Assembly: GCA_964384025.1 (NCBI GenBank)
Contig: CAYLJJ010000006.1
Span: 1 to 64,000 of the forward strand
Length of the DNA: 64,000 nt
Origin: CAYLJJ01 sp964384025
GTDB taxonomy: Bacteria > Myxococcota_A > Bradymonadia > UBA7976 > UBA1532
Direction: 5' to 3'
Shown: piece after piece, positions 40,521 to 48,577 of the stretch
Layout: each line of letters opens with the position of its first letter
Numbering within the stretch: position 1 is the stretch's first letter
Position numbers and translations under genes: made by a program
Notes under the pieces: model-generated
What the model saw: only the letters and a program-made list of their open reading frames with translations
The model's database searches: none
What the model was told of the DNA's origin: nothing

Positions 40521-41630
40521 ATGCCTCCCTCTAATGTCCTCTCTCTCTCGCTTAATCACCGCTGCAACCTCCGCTGTCGTTACTGCTATGCGGGTCCCAA
40601 GTTTCAACGGGCGATGCCCCTCTCGGTCGCCAGGAAGGCCCTGAAGCTGGCTTTTGATCGCCCAGGCCCCCTACTGGACCTGCTCTTCTTTGGAGGAGAG
40701 CCGCTGATGGAGCTGGAGCTGATCGAGCAGATCTCCAGTGAGGCTCGCGCCCTGGCTGAGGCTCAGAAGCGCCAGCTCCGTGTCAGCCTGACGACCAATG
40801 GGACCCTGATCGGTGATGAGCAGATCGCTCTCATCAAGCGTCATCAGATCTATGTGACGGTGAGCATCGATGGCTGCGCTGAGGCGCATGATCCCTGGAG
40901 GATCTATCCCGATGGTCGGGGCTCTCATGCAGCGACCGTAGAGGGCATTCAGCGCCTGATGGCGGCGGGGATCAGCTTAAAGACGATGGGGGTGGTGCAT
41001 CCGGGCAACCTCGCCTTGCTTCCAGACTCCTTTGAGTTTGTTACCTCTCTGGGGCTTAAGCACTTTAAGATCAACATCGATCATGACGCTCACTGGAGCG
41101 AGCACCTGCTTGATGAGTTGGAAGCGGCGATGGAGGCCACAGCTCAACGCCTGATGGAGCATCTCCGTCGTGGGGAGGATTTTCGTCTGGATCCCTTTGA
41201 TGGTCGCATCCTCAGCCATCTTCATGGAGGCCGCTGTATCGGCTGCGCTTTTGGAGATGGAGAGATTGCGGTGGCCCCCTCTGGGAATATCTATCCCTGC
41301 GAGCGCCTCATCGGAGAGGATGGTCCTGAGCAGGAGGATGTCCTCATTGGACATGTGAGCTTGGGGGTGCTTAAGGATCGTCTGTTGGAGGTCAACCGGG
41401 GGAAGAATACAGTCAACCCCGAGTGCACTGACTGCGACTATCTCAAGCGCTGTGTTTGGTGGTGCGGCTGCGTCAACCGCGCCCATACAGGCAAGCCCGG
41501 AGAGATCGATGAGGTTCTCTGTCGTATGGAGCAGATCAGCATCTCCATCTCAGATCGGATGGCCAGCGCTCTCTTTGCAGAGAAGAACCCCAGCTTCTTG
41601 GCGCGCTATTACAAGCTCAAGCTGGCTTAA
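40521..41630 (+). CDS. Radical SAM/SPASM peptide maturase
   Basis: A 369-residue radical SAM enzyme. The cluster motif CNLRCRYCY (Cys15, 19, 22) lies near the N-terminus, followed by FFGGEPL, TTNGTLI and VSIDG. The C-terminal SPASM region holds auxiliary-cluster cysteines: CIGCAFG, YPCERLIG and a dense CTDCDYLKRCVWWCGC. This architecture is shared with sulfatase maturases and RiPP maturases (e.g. those making sactionine, ether or cyclophane links). No RRE domain is seen. The only plausible substrate nearby is the repeat lipoprotein directly upstream. Converges with the AMIN gene, overlapping by four bases. Confidence 0.88.
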   Translation: MPPSNVLSLSLNHRCNLRCRYCYAGPKFQRAMPLSVARKALKLAFDRPGPLLDLLFFGGEPLMELELIEQISSEARALAEAQKRQLRVSLTTNGTLIGDEQIALIKRHQIYVTVSIDGCAEAHDPWRIYPDGRGSHAATVEGIQRLMAAGISLKTMGVVHPGNLALLPDSFEFVTSLGLKHFKINIDHDAHWSEHLLDELEAAMEATAQRLMEHLRRGEDFRLDPFDGRILSHLHGGRCIGCAFGDGEIAVAPSGNIYPCERLIGEDGPEQEDVLIGHVSLGVLKDRLLEVNRGKNTVNPECTDCDYLKRCVWWCGCVNRAHTGKPGEIDEVLCRMEQISISISDRMASALFAEKNPSFLARYYKLKLA

Positions 41631-42145
41631 TAGGGGTTATAGACGGGGATCTTGGGGGGCACGATGGGCTTGGTGGGGGGCCTAAAGTCAAAGAAGAGGT
41701 AGTTGCCATCCTGGCGCAGATCATAGCCCACGATCTCTCTCATCTTGATGATCACCCGGACGATGTTGCCTCGGCGTTGGTTGGCGTCGATCCAGGAGAT
41801 CGCGCTGGGGAACCAGCCCGCTTCAAGGCGCCGCCCATCATTGTGACTCTGAAGTCGGCTGTTGAGGAGATCGATGACGATCTGGTCTTCCGGACCTGAA
41901 ACCAGCTCATATTTGGGCCTCTTACTGTTTTGGATAAAGACCCGCCCTCCTTGGCCCAGCATCTGAAAGCCGACCCAAGTGACGATGTTTCTCTTCCCTT
42001 TGCGCTTGATGCGCTTGCCTGGAGCGACCTCCTTGGTGCCTGGCTGAACTCCAAGATAGGGGCCTGTGCGGATCGGCTCCTTTTCTTTGGCCAGGGTGGT
42101 GCTGGAGAGCAAGCTGAGGATCAAGAAGAGAGAGAGTCGAAGCAT
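41627..42145 (-). CDS. Periplasmic AMIN-domain protein
   Basis: A 172-residue exported protein. A Sec signal (LRLSLFLILSLLSSTTLA) and a basic linker (KRIKRKGKRN) precede one AMIN domain: GRVFIQNSKRPKYELV, EDQIVIDLLNSRLQSHND, NIVRVIIKMREIVGYDLRQD and YLFFDFRPP. AMIN domains target peptidoglycan or septal/polar machinery (amidases, PilQ secretins). Here the domain is alone, followed by a proline-rich tail. It may recruit envelope proteins. No neighbours on the same strand. Confidence 0.75.
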   Translation of the reverse strand: MLRLSLFLILSLLSSTTLAKEKEPIRTGPYLGVQPGTKEVAPGKRIKRKGKRNIVTWVGFQMLGQGGRVFIQNSKRPKYELVSGPEDQIVIDLLNSRLQSHNDGRRLEAGWFPSAISWIDANQRRGNIVRVIIKMREIVGYDLRQDGNYLFFDFRPPTKPIVPPKIPVYNPY

Positions 42146-42222
42146 TCCTGGCTCCTGGGCTTTTCCCTGGTTCTCACATTTGGTACCACAGCCCCAGCTC
42201 TCCGTCGAGAATGGGGTGATTG

Positions 42223-43500
42223 ATGTTGTGGCGTTCAGATTGGAGCTTAAAGTTGGAGGACCTCGCCCAGCAGGCCCTGACTTGGCACTTGGGGAGCTAT
42301 GTAGAGTGGCTCTTCAGCGCTGGAGCAGAGCCTCGTTTGGCTCTGATCCTGATCTCTCAGGGAGCCAAGCAGCGCTTCTTTGGGCAGCTGGCAGAGGAGG
42401 GAGTTGAGTTGGTGCATACGCCCGCAACCCTCACTAAACCTCTTCATCCCCTGATTCAGAATCATCAGGGAGATCACTTCAACCGCCGCCTCTTTGTCGT
42501 GGATGGCTTTGAGACGGGAGAGCCGGGAGTGATCTGGGCTGCGCTGGAGCGCTCAAGAGATCAGCTGCGACGCACGGCGACTTGGGTCGCGCTCCTGATC
42601 GAGTCGCCCTCCAGTCTGGAGTCCTTTGAACAGCAGGCGCCTCAGCTTCAGAAGCTGCTCCAGTGGCGTTGCCTCGCTCTGAGCCCTGAGTTGCCTCAAC
42701 ACCCCGCCCTCTTGCCTGAGCATCGGCATCGCTGGCGTCGAAACCGACGCTTCGCAGAGCTTTGTTTTCACTCTGCCATGACGCGCGCTGAGCCTGCGAT
42801 AGAGGATTTTGGTCGCCTTGTTAGGAGCGGCTATGCCACCTGTCTGCCTCCCTGCAAAGGGTCTTGGGGCGCGCTTCAGCGTTTCTGGGCAGGGGAGCCT
42901 GTTGAAGCTGAGGGTCCGGTGCTGGCCCGCGCCCTGGCTTTAAGGATGCCCCAGCCTGATCCCAATGAGCTGCCTCTGAGAGAAGCGCCCAGGCTTCGCG
43001 CTGAGTTGGGGATGGAGGTCCCTGAGGATCCTCAACTTCAGGCCCTCTCTCGATTGATCCGTGAGGCTCGGGGGGAGGCGGTCCCCCGCGCTGTGCTCCC
43101 AGAGGGTGATCCTGAGATACGCGCCTTAGGCGCCCTCGCGCTGGCTGCTATACGGGCTCAAGAGGGTGATCTAGAGGGCTTCTCTGAGGCTCTCTCCTCA
43201 GCTGAGGCGGCGGCTCCTGATGCAGCTCCAGAGCTGCACTTTGAGATCTTGGAGAAGAGCCTCTCTCTGGCTGCGTTTCAGGGAGATCGAAGCAGAGGAC
43301 GACAGCACCTGGACAGCTTAGCGAAGCTCTGGCATCAGCTCCAGTCCCCCTACTTTCATGCACGCTTTCTCTTAGCGCGGGCGGAATGGACCGCGCCCTT
43401 AGATCCTCAGAGAGCAGCGAGCGACTTTGAGGCCGCTGAGGGTCTCTTTAAGGCTCTGGGTTATCCAGACTGGGTAGAGCAGGTCCAGGATAGGCGATGA
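42223..43500 (+). CDS. Unknown cytoplasmic protein with C-terminal TPR-like helices
   Basis: A 425-residue protein without signal or membrane segments. The N-terminal ~200 residues alternate strands and helices (LALILISQGAKQRFFGQLAE, RRLFVVDGFETGEPGVIW, WVALLIESPSSLESF), like a P-loop-less nucleotide-binding or ATPase-related fold, but no Walker motif is seen. The last ~150 residues are TPR-like (ALGALALAAIRAQEGDLEGF, HFEILEKSLSLAAFQGDRS). Start ATG at 42223 after GGGGTG; TTG at 42220 is an alternative. Its stop overlaps the next ATG (ATGA). Family not recognised. Confidence 0.5.
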   Translation: MLWRSDWSLKLEDLAQQALTWHLGSYVEWLFSAGAEPRLALILISQGAKQRFFGQLAEEGVELVHTPATLTKPLHPLIQNHQGDHFNRRLFVVDGFETGEPGVIWAALERSRDQLRRTATWVALLIESPSSLESFEQQAPQLQKLLQWRCLALSPELPQHPALLPEHRHRWRRNRRFAELCFHSAMTRAEPAIEDFGRLVRSGYATCLPPCKGSWGALQRFWAGEPVEAEGPVLARALALRMPQPDPNELPLREAPRLRAELGMEVPEDPQLQALSRLIREARGEAVPRAVLPEGDPEIRALGALALAAIRAQEGDLEGFSEALSSAEAAAPDAAPELHFEILEKSLSLAAFQGDRSRGRQHLDSLAKLWHQLQSPYFHARFLLARAEWTAPLDPQRAASDFEAAEGLFKALGYPDWVEQVQDRR

Positions 43501-44393
43501 AGAGGGCTTTGCTGCTGCTCTCGCTTCTGCTCCTGAGCTGTTCTCGGAGCCCCAAAGGACCTCCAGAGAGAGAGGAGAAGCTGCTCAAGGTGCAGCTCAC
43601 GGGGTTGAAGGTTCTGGATATGACTCCATCAGAGTACCGCCCTATCCAGATCCCTCAAGAGGCGTTAATGGAGATGCTGCTGACGCAGCTTAAACTCAGA
43701 GGCTTTACTCTTAACCCTCAAGCTTCAAAACAGCACTGGCGCCTTCAGATTGAGGCGGAGCTGAGCTATGGTATTGCCACCGACACAGGGCTCTCTAAAA
43801 AATCACAGCCAGGACGCAGCAAGGCGATCCTTAAAGCTGAGTTGCGCCTCAAAAGCCCTAAGCAGGGCGAAAATCTCAAGCTCTATCTGGAGCAAGAAGC
43901 AGAGGCGCTCTTTTCAGGCGAGGGAGCAAAGCGAGCCATTAAGGCGCGCCTTAAGGAGGTCTCTCGGAAGGGAGCAGAGGAGATCAGCGCTCTGAGCGAG
44001 GTCTATAGCCTAGAACAGGAGCCCTTCTTGGAGATCCTTCGAGAGGGTACCCCCGCTCTAAGGATGGCAGCGATAGAGCGCCTCGCGATGCTCCGTGAGC
44101 ATCAGAGTGTCTCTATCTTGGTTCAAAGACTCCAAGGGGAGGAGCGTCGAGAGATCAAGTTGAGGATCATCGGCGCGTTGGCGGAGCTTGGCCAAGCAGA
44201 AGCAGCCCCAGCGCTTATCGATCAGGTCGATCCAAAAGATCGAGAGATGCTCCGAGCCCTCCTGGAGGCCCTCTCGATCATCGGAGGGGAGCGAGTGACA
44301 GATCTCTTGGAGATCCTGCAAAATCACGACAGCCCCGATGTGCGCGAGATGGTGAAGCGGGCTAGTGAGCGCTTGAAGCAGAAGCGGCGGTGA
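43497..44393 (+). CDS. HEAT-repeat lipoprotein
   Basis: A 298-residue lipoprotein with signal MKRALLLLSLLLLSC and lipobox LLSC. Residues ~30-165 look like a beta-rich LPS-assembly or DUF-type sheet (LKVQLTGLKVLDMTPSEY, WRLQIEAELSYGIATDTG). Residues ~175-298 are HEAT repeats (ALRMAAIERLAMLREHQSVS, EIKLRIIGALAELGQAEAAP, LRALLEALSIIGGERVTDLL). It overlaps the upstream gene by ATGA, coupling a cytoplasmic TPR protein to an exported HEAT protein. Confidence 0.7.
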   Translation: MKRALLLLSLLLLSCSRSPKGPPEREEKLLKVQLTGLKVLDMTPSEYRPIQIPQEALMEMLLTQLKLRGFTLNPQASKQHWRLQIEAELSYGIATDTGLSKKSQPGRSKAILKAELRLKSPKQGENLKLYLEQEAEALFSGEGAKRAIKARLKEVSRKGAEEISALSEVYSLEQEPFLEILREGTPALRMAAIERLAMLREHQSVSILVQRLQGEERREIKLRIIGALAELGQAEAAPALIDQVDPKDREMLRALLEALSIIGGERVTDLLEILQNHDSPDVREMVKRASERLKQKRR

Positions 44394-44754
44394 TTTGAGG
44401 ATCTGAGAGCCAAGAGCTGCAGCTGGGGATTCGAGGTGCTCGGCTATGAGCAGCCTGTGGACACAGAGACCGCGACCATCACCACGCCATCAGCGTTCAT
44501 CGCTGCCATGGTTTTGGCCCGTCTAATCTCCAGGTGATCATATTCATGGAGGACGCTGATCGCGTCCTTCACAGATGAGGACTTCCCGCTCCCTCGCCGG
44601 GGATGGTGGTATACAAGCCTCCAGACTGTTCAAAGGCTCAGGAGCTATTGAGAGCAAGATCGAACACTCATCGCATCGAAACATGATCAAAGCTTTGAAG
44701 CTCGCTCGAGGCTGGATCTTTCCTTCCCAGCTGCATCCCGTTATCTTGAGCGCC
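44394..44754 (+). other. 361-bp non-coding stretch
   Basis: No convincing gene on either strand. A frame extends upstream from the PDZ gene through half of this stretch, but its residues look random and it has no ribosome-binding site. A six-base-pair hairpin (GGACGC/GCGTCC near 44551-44566) lacks a U-run, so it is not a terminator. Confidence 0.4.
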
Positions 44755-45165
44755 ATGAGAACTCTGCTCCTTCTGCTCCTCTGGAGCGCGGCTCTGAGTG
44801 CCCAGGCCAAGGGGAAGACCCCTAAGGTGCTGGAGGCCCCCCAAGGCCAGCTCAACCGCGCTGCCTTTTCCCAGGTCCTCAAAGCAGGCCCTCAACGCTT
44901 TATCGCCAGCCTACGGGTAGATGCTCACCTAAAGGAGGGCCGCTTTGTCGGCTTTCGACTTCTTCAATTTCTGCCCAACTCCAGCTTGATCAATAACGGG
45001 GCTGTACGCCCTGGGGATGTGATCCTCTCAGTGAACAAAGAGCGACTGGAGCGCCCAGATCAGTTTATGCGCATCTGGGAAAAGCTCGAGGAGGCTCAAC
45101 AGCTGGAGGTTCTCCTTCTGAGAGGGACACAGCGACACCGCTATCGCTGGATCATCGAGCCTTGA
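44755..45165 (+). CDS. Secreted PDZ-domain protein
   Basis: A 136-residue protein from the ATG at 44755, giving a clear signal (MRTLLLLLLWSAALSAQAKG). The rest is a single PDZ domain resembling the C-terminal PDZ of type II secretion GspC: FVGFRLLQFLPNSSLINNGA, VRPGDVILSVNKERLERPDQ and AQQLEVLLLRGTQRHRYRW. No transmembrane helix or homology region of GspC is present, so it is not a complete GspC. It overlaps the next TTG start by four bases (TTGA). Confidence 0.72.
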   Translation: MRTLLLLLLWSAALSAQAKGKTPKVLEAPQGQLNRAAFSQVLKAGPQRFIASLRVDAHLKEGRFVGFRLLQFLPNSSLINNGAVRPGDVILSVNKERLERPDQFMRIWEKLEEAQQLEVLLLRGTQRHRYRWIIEP

Positions 45166-45719
45166 GGCTCCTCTCAGCAGCTCTCGCGGTGCAACTGATT
45201 CTCTTCCAAGCTGAAACCCTCGATCTGATGGCGCTGCCGGTGGTGCTTTTGGGGATCTATGCTTACCGACAACGCTGGGCTTTGGGGCTCTTGCTGGGCC
45301 TGCCGCTGCTCTGGTTCCCTCAACTCCTCGCTGGAGAGCCCCCCGCGCTGCCACTGCTGATCAGCCTCCTCTCCTATCTGATACTCGCCGCTCAGTTCCT
45401 GAGTCCGACCGAAACTCAGATCGACTGGGAGCAGGCACGACCAGCAACTCTTGAGCCTCTGCCCTGGCTGGCGGGACTCCTGGTGCTGGCGGGGAGTTTG
45501 GGGGTTCTGGCTTGGTCACCGATCCAGGAGGCGCTCAATTGGGGTTTTCCTGAGCAGCGCTCCAACGCTGCGATCTTCCTGATCCTGCTCTCAGCGCTCC
45601 TGGGACTTTGGGCGGTCTGGGGGCTCGCATACCGTCGTCCTCGGCGAGGGAGCTGGCTGCGTTTAAGCCTCTTGAGTCTCCTGGGGCTTCTCTTCTTGGG
45701 TGGAGGTTGGCTGTGTTGA
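45162..45719 (+). CDS. Integral membrane protein, about five helices
   Basis: A 185-residue hydrophobic protein with about five segments (LSAALAVQLILFQA, LGLLLGLPLLWFPQLLA, LPLLISLLSYLILAAQFL, LAGLLVLAGSLGVLAW, AAIFLILLSALLGLWAVWGLA) and short loops. It is translationally coupled to the PDZ gene (TTGA) and to the following small gene (TGATG). No family recognised. It could anchor the PDZ protein to the inner membrane. Confidence 0.5.
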   Translation: MRLLSAALAVQLILFQAETLDLMALPVVLLGIYAYRQRWALGLLLGLPLLWFPQLLAGEPPALPLLISLLSYLILAAQFLSPTETQIDWEQARPATLEPLPWLAGLLVLAGSLGVLAWSPIQEALNWGFPEQRSNAAIFLILLSALLGLWAVWGLAYRRPRRGSWLRLSLLSLLGLLFLGGGWLC

Positions 45720-45886
45720 TGAAGGGCCTGGGAATCTTGGCCCTCCTGGGCACGATCCCCCCTCTCTGGTTCGCTTTGAGGGCCCTAGGCGGGCGAGAGT
45801 ATGTCACCGCTGCTCTCTCCCTCTTAGCGGTCTTTCTACTTGGACAGATGGGCCTAGAGTTGCTGGCCCTATATAGAAAGGAGTGA
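45719..45886 (+). CDS. Small two-helix membrane protein
   Basis: A 55-residue protein whose ATG overlaps the previous stop (TGATG), with GGAGG eleven bases upstream. Two hydrophobic segments (LGILALLGTIPPLWFALRAL, VTAALSLLAVFLLGQMGLELL) are separated by GGREY. It sits between a membrane protein and a PPIase-like gene, with a four-base junction to the next unit. Longer in-frame starts would run inside the upstream gene. Confidence 0.55.
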   Translation: MKGLGILALLGTIPPLWFALRALGGREYVTAALSLLAVFLLGQMGLELLALYRKE

Positions 45887-45888
45887 GC

Positions 45889-46794
45889 ATGAACGCCCTG
45901 CTCTTCCTCTCCCTTTGGCCCTTTGCTCAAGAGCTACCCGATGATCAGATCGTGGCCCGTGCTCAGGGTCCCACAGGGGAGATTCAGATCAGCGCTGCGC
46001 GCCTCAGGAGCTATGCTCTGCAACACCCTCAGGAATCTCCGCGTAAGTTGGCTCAAGACCTCTTGGACTTTGAGCTGTTGGCGGCTGAGGCTAAGCAGAG
46101 CCTTAAGGAGGAGAAGGAGCTGCTCTGGATCGAGAGTCTGCCCATCCTCGCACGCCTCTACCTCAAGAAGTTCTTTGAGTTGCATTGGAACAAAGCAGCC
46201 ATCTCTCAGGAGGACTTGCGTAAGAGCTACCAACACAACATCCGTCTCTTTCGCCACCCTGATTTGAGGAAGGCGGATCACTTTCTGATCACCTTGGATG
46301 ACAAATTCCCTCCAGACCATCTGGAGGAGAAGGCTGAGGCTCTGGCTAAAGAGATCCGTGCGGCGCTGTTGGCTGCTCCTCCAAAAGATGCTGCAGAGTT
46401 CTTGGAGAGGGCCGCTGAGTTTCGAGAGAGGGTCGCTGCGACAGGCTTAACCTTGAAGGTTCAGCCGCTGGGATATTTCTCTCGCAAAGGCAACTATGTA
46501 GAGCCCTTTAAGGAGGCTTGCTTCACGATCACGACACCGGGTCAGCTCAGCCCTGTCTTTAGCACCCGCTTTGGTTTTCATGTTGCCCGTGTTGATGTGG
46601 TCAAGCCTGCCATCGATAGAAAGTTTGAGGAGGTAGAGGCGGAGCTTCGAGATAAGCTGCTCCCTGGGGTAAGAACTCGAGAGTTACACAAACTCTTAAC
46701 ACAGCTCTCAGAATTGCATACCTGGAGCAATGAAGCTCCCCTAGAGGCTCTTGAACTACGACGCGGAACAGAGGCGATCCATAATGAGCCTTAA
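45889..46794 (+). CDS. Periplasmic SurA/PpiC-type peptidyl-prolyl isomerase-like chaperone
   Basis: A 301-residue exported protein. The ATG at 45889 has AGGAG six bases upstream; GTG 45883 is in frame. A short signal (LLFLSLWPFAQE) precedes a SurA-like helical N-domain (~30-125; SPRKLAQDLLDFELLAAEAK, SQEDLRKSYQHNIRLFR). A parvulin-like region follows (DLRKADHFLITLDDKFPP, PLGYFSRKGNYVEPFKEACF, GQLSPVFSTRFGFHVARVD), then a C-terminal helix. It probably helps outer-membrane protein folding. Last gene of the 44.7-46.8 kb run. Confidence 0.78.
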   Translation: MNALLFLSLWPFAQELPDDQIVARAQGPTGEIQISAARLRSYALQHPQESPRKLAQDLLDFELLAAEAKQSLKEEKELLWIESLPILARLYLKKFFELHWNKAAISQEDLRKSYQHNIRLFRHPDLRKADHFLITLDDKFPPDHLEEKAEALAKEIRAALLAAPPKDAAEFLERAAEFRERVAATGLTLKVQPLGYFSRKGNYVEPFKEACFTITTPGQLSPVFSTRFGFHVARVDVVKPAIDRKFEEVEAELRDKLLPGVRTRELHKLLTQLSELHTWSNEAPLEALELRRGTEAIHNEP

Positions 46795-46826
46795 GGAGTC
46801 ATCTTTCTGTTCTTAAAAAGAAAAGC

Positions 46827-46911
46827 GCCGCCTGGAGTGGGCAGGTACTCCAGACGGCAACCCGCCGGTAGGGTGGCGGGCCTGGCTACCTGGGCAGGGA
46901 AGGCAACCAGG
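46827..46911 (+). ncRNA. Candidate structured RNA (three consecutive stems)
   Basis: Stem 1: GCCG/CGGC (46827-46830 with 46855-46858) enclosing CTGGAGT/ACTCCAG (46832-46838 with 46847-46853), eight-base loop GGGCAGGT. Stem 2: CCCGCC/GGCGGG (46861-46866 with 46875-46880), eight-base loop. Stem 3: CCTGG/CCAGG (46881-46885 with 46907-46911). TACCTG (46887-46892) is complementary to CAGGTA in stem 1 (46842-46847), so a pseudoknot is possible. It lies between the PPIase gene and a sigma-factor gene. It may be a leader or an independent RNA. There is no immediate U-run, so a plain terminator is unlikely. No known family matched by eye. Confidence 0.5.
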
Positions 46912-47014
46912 GGGTCAGTGTAGCTGATTTTTGAGCCCAGTCAAGGTTCTTTTTTCCCCAAAAGCTCGGAAAACATCCCTTGGTTTCAAGAGAAAATTTA
47001 TCGATCATCTAAGC

Positions 47015-47647
47015 ATGGATGAGAAAAACAATCTGCGCTTTGTCGAGAGAGTGCGGCTGGAGAAAACCGGGAAAAAGAGCGGCAAAGCCCTCTGTGATCC
47101 TGAGACCTTGAGTCGCTTGATGAGGGAGGGGGATCTGGAGGCCCTCGATCGTCTAAGCCGCTGCTATGGACAGCGTCTCCTCCACGTGGGCCGACATCGG
47201 TGTGGAGATGAACACCGTGCTCAAGATGCGGTCCAAGATGCTCTGCTCTCGGCAGGAACACATCTCCAAGACTTTCGCGGAGAAGGGAGCATCGAGGGCT
47301 GGTTGATGCGCATGGTCACCAACGCCTGCCATCGTATGCGTCGAGGGCGCAAGAATGATCCTCAGCTTCACTCAGATCTGGATATGGAGATGGCCGAGGA
47401 GGAGCCGTCCAGCCCTGAAGAGAAGGCTCTGCGTCTTCAGATGGCTGAGAAGCTGGCAGAGGCTCTTGAGAAGCTCTCTCCCCTGGATCGCAGCCTCTTG
47501 TTGCTGGCTGAGAGTCAGGATTGGAGAGGGCCGGAGCTGGCTCAAGAGCTGAATATGACCCCTGCCGCGATACGCACTCGCCTCAGCCGCATTCGTCGTC
47601 GGATGCGTGATCGCCTGGGACCCCTCTGGGCGGAGTTCTCGGCCTGA
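47015..47647 (+). CDS. ECF-type RNA polymerase sigma factor
   Basis: A 210-residue sigma-70-family factor. A sigma-2 region (~45-115) has the core-binding pattern DEHRAQDAVQDALLSAGTHL and IEGWLMRMVTNACHRMRRGR. An acidic linker and a sigma-4 helix-turn-helix (~145-205) follow, with LSPLDRSLLLLAES, GPELAQELNMTPAAIRTRLS and RIRRRMRDRL. There is no sigma-1 or sigma-3 region, as in ECF factors. No anti-sigma gene is adjacent. The ATG at 47015 is used; a TTG at 46931 adds 28 residues. Neither has a good Shine-Dalgarno, which together with the upstream RNA stems hints at translational control. Confidence 0.88.
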   Translation: MDEKNNLRFVERVRLEKTGKKSGKALCDPETLSRLMREGDLEALDRLSRCYGQRLLHVGRHRCGDEHRAQDAVQDALLSAGTHLQDFRGEGSIEGWLMRMVTNACHRMRRGRKNDPQLHSDLDMEMAEEEPSSPEEKALRLQMAEKLAEALEKLSPLDRSLLLLAESQDWRGPELAQELNMTPAAIRTRLSRIRRRMRDRLGPLWAEFSA

Positions 47648-47649
47648 AA

Positions 47650-48432
47650 TCAGCGCTGAGCCAAGCTCTCTGATTCAAGCTTTGGGCGGGCCGCTACCAG
47701 CTCATCAAGGCGAGCAGACATCTTCTGAATCAGCTTCTCAGAGGCGGCCACTAAGAGCTTCTCTTTGAGTCGACGACTCTTGCGCTCCTGATGCCAGATA
47801 TTGGAGTCCAAGGCCCCTTGAGTTCTTTCAAAGATGGTGAAGAGCAGAGTCCCTGTCTTGACATCAAAGAGCGTCGCCTCCAAGACCCCAACGCTCTCCA
47901 AGGTGCTGGCTGGAGCGAAGAACCAACCCAAGATGGTCGGGTAGGTCCAGCCCCAAGCGTTGAGGAAGCTGCGATCAACAAAGCGCTGCCGATAGAGCAG
48001 GAGGTACTCTGCGCGATAACGCGCGGCGATCTCTCGAAGGCCAGAGACGCTGCGACCTCCTGGCCAACCGGTGGTAACCTCACTGGCGATCTTAAAGTAG
48101 CCGCTCTGGCTGAGCTTGAGGCTAAGGGCACCGGTGATCTCCTCTAGGGGGAGTTGATGATCAAGCTCATAGCCTTCCACCACAGGGACCACTCCGATCC
48201 GTGCCCCTCGCTCCAGATAGACTGGAGCTGCGAGGATCTCGCGCATCGCCGCCTCATTGAGACCCTGTATACGATCCCTCTTGAAGTGATTTTGAAGTTT
48301 GGGGGTTTGGGGCCTCCTCTGGGCGCTGGGTGCCTGTGATTGGATTGTGGGGCGTGAAGCCCCTCCACAGGCGCTCAAGATCAAGAGCATGGAGAGCTTG
48401 AGCAGGAGCCCTGGGTTTTGAGTAGACAACAT
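47650..48432 (-). CDS. Lipoprotein of unknown function
   Basis: A 260-residue lipoprotein: the signal ends LILSACGG with the lipobox LSAC, followed by a Gln/Pro-rich tether. The folded part has GARIGVVPVVEGYELDHQLP, LEEITGALSLKLSQSGYFKI, LREIAARYRAEYLLLYRQRF and GVLEATLFDVKTGTLLFTIF. That last pair of segments is typical of CsgG/DUF-type 'TolB-N-like' exported domains, which describe a stress- or secretion-linked lipoprotein. It converges on the sigma gene, with two bases between the stops. Confidence 0.65.
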   Translation of the reverse strand: MLSTQNPGLLLKLSMLLILSACGGASRPTIQSQAPSAQRRPQTPKLQNHFKRDRIQGLNEAAMREILAAPVYLERGARIGVVPVVEGYELDHQLPLEEITGALSLKLSQSGYFKIASEVTTGWPGGRSVSGLREIAARYRAEYLLLYRQRFVDRSFLNAWGWTYPTILGWFFAPASTLESVGVLEATLFDVKTGTLLFTIFERTQGALDSNIWHQERKSRRLKEKLLVAASEKLIQKMSARLDELVAARPKLESESLAQR

Positions 48433-48577
48433 TGGAGATCCCCCTTTCCTCTAAAGTCAGCTTGCCAGAGCTCTAAGAGGGATGCATTGAGGTCTTATCA
48501 TGCCTCTGTCATGCTTTCATCACGAAGCGCAGGGTGGCGGTTGAAGATGAGGCAGAGTCAGAGTAGAGAAGGGTTCT

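Noticed and set aside
44575..44754. Sixty-codon N-terminal extension of the PDZ protein
   Set aside because: The extension would bury the signal peptide that starts at 44755, and its residues look random.
46881..46914. Resemblance to the small bacterial SRP RNA (CAGGGAAGGCAACC)
   Set aside because: The GGAAGC tetraloop pattern and asymmetric internal loop of SRP RNA are not both present, and the surrounding stems do not fit one long hairpin.
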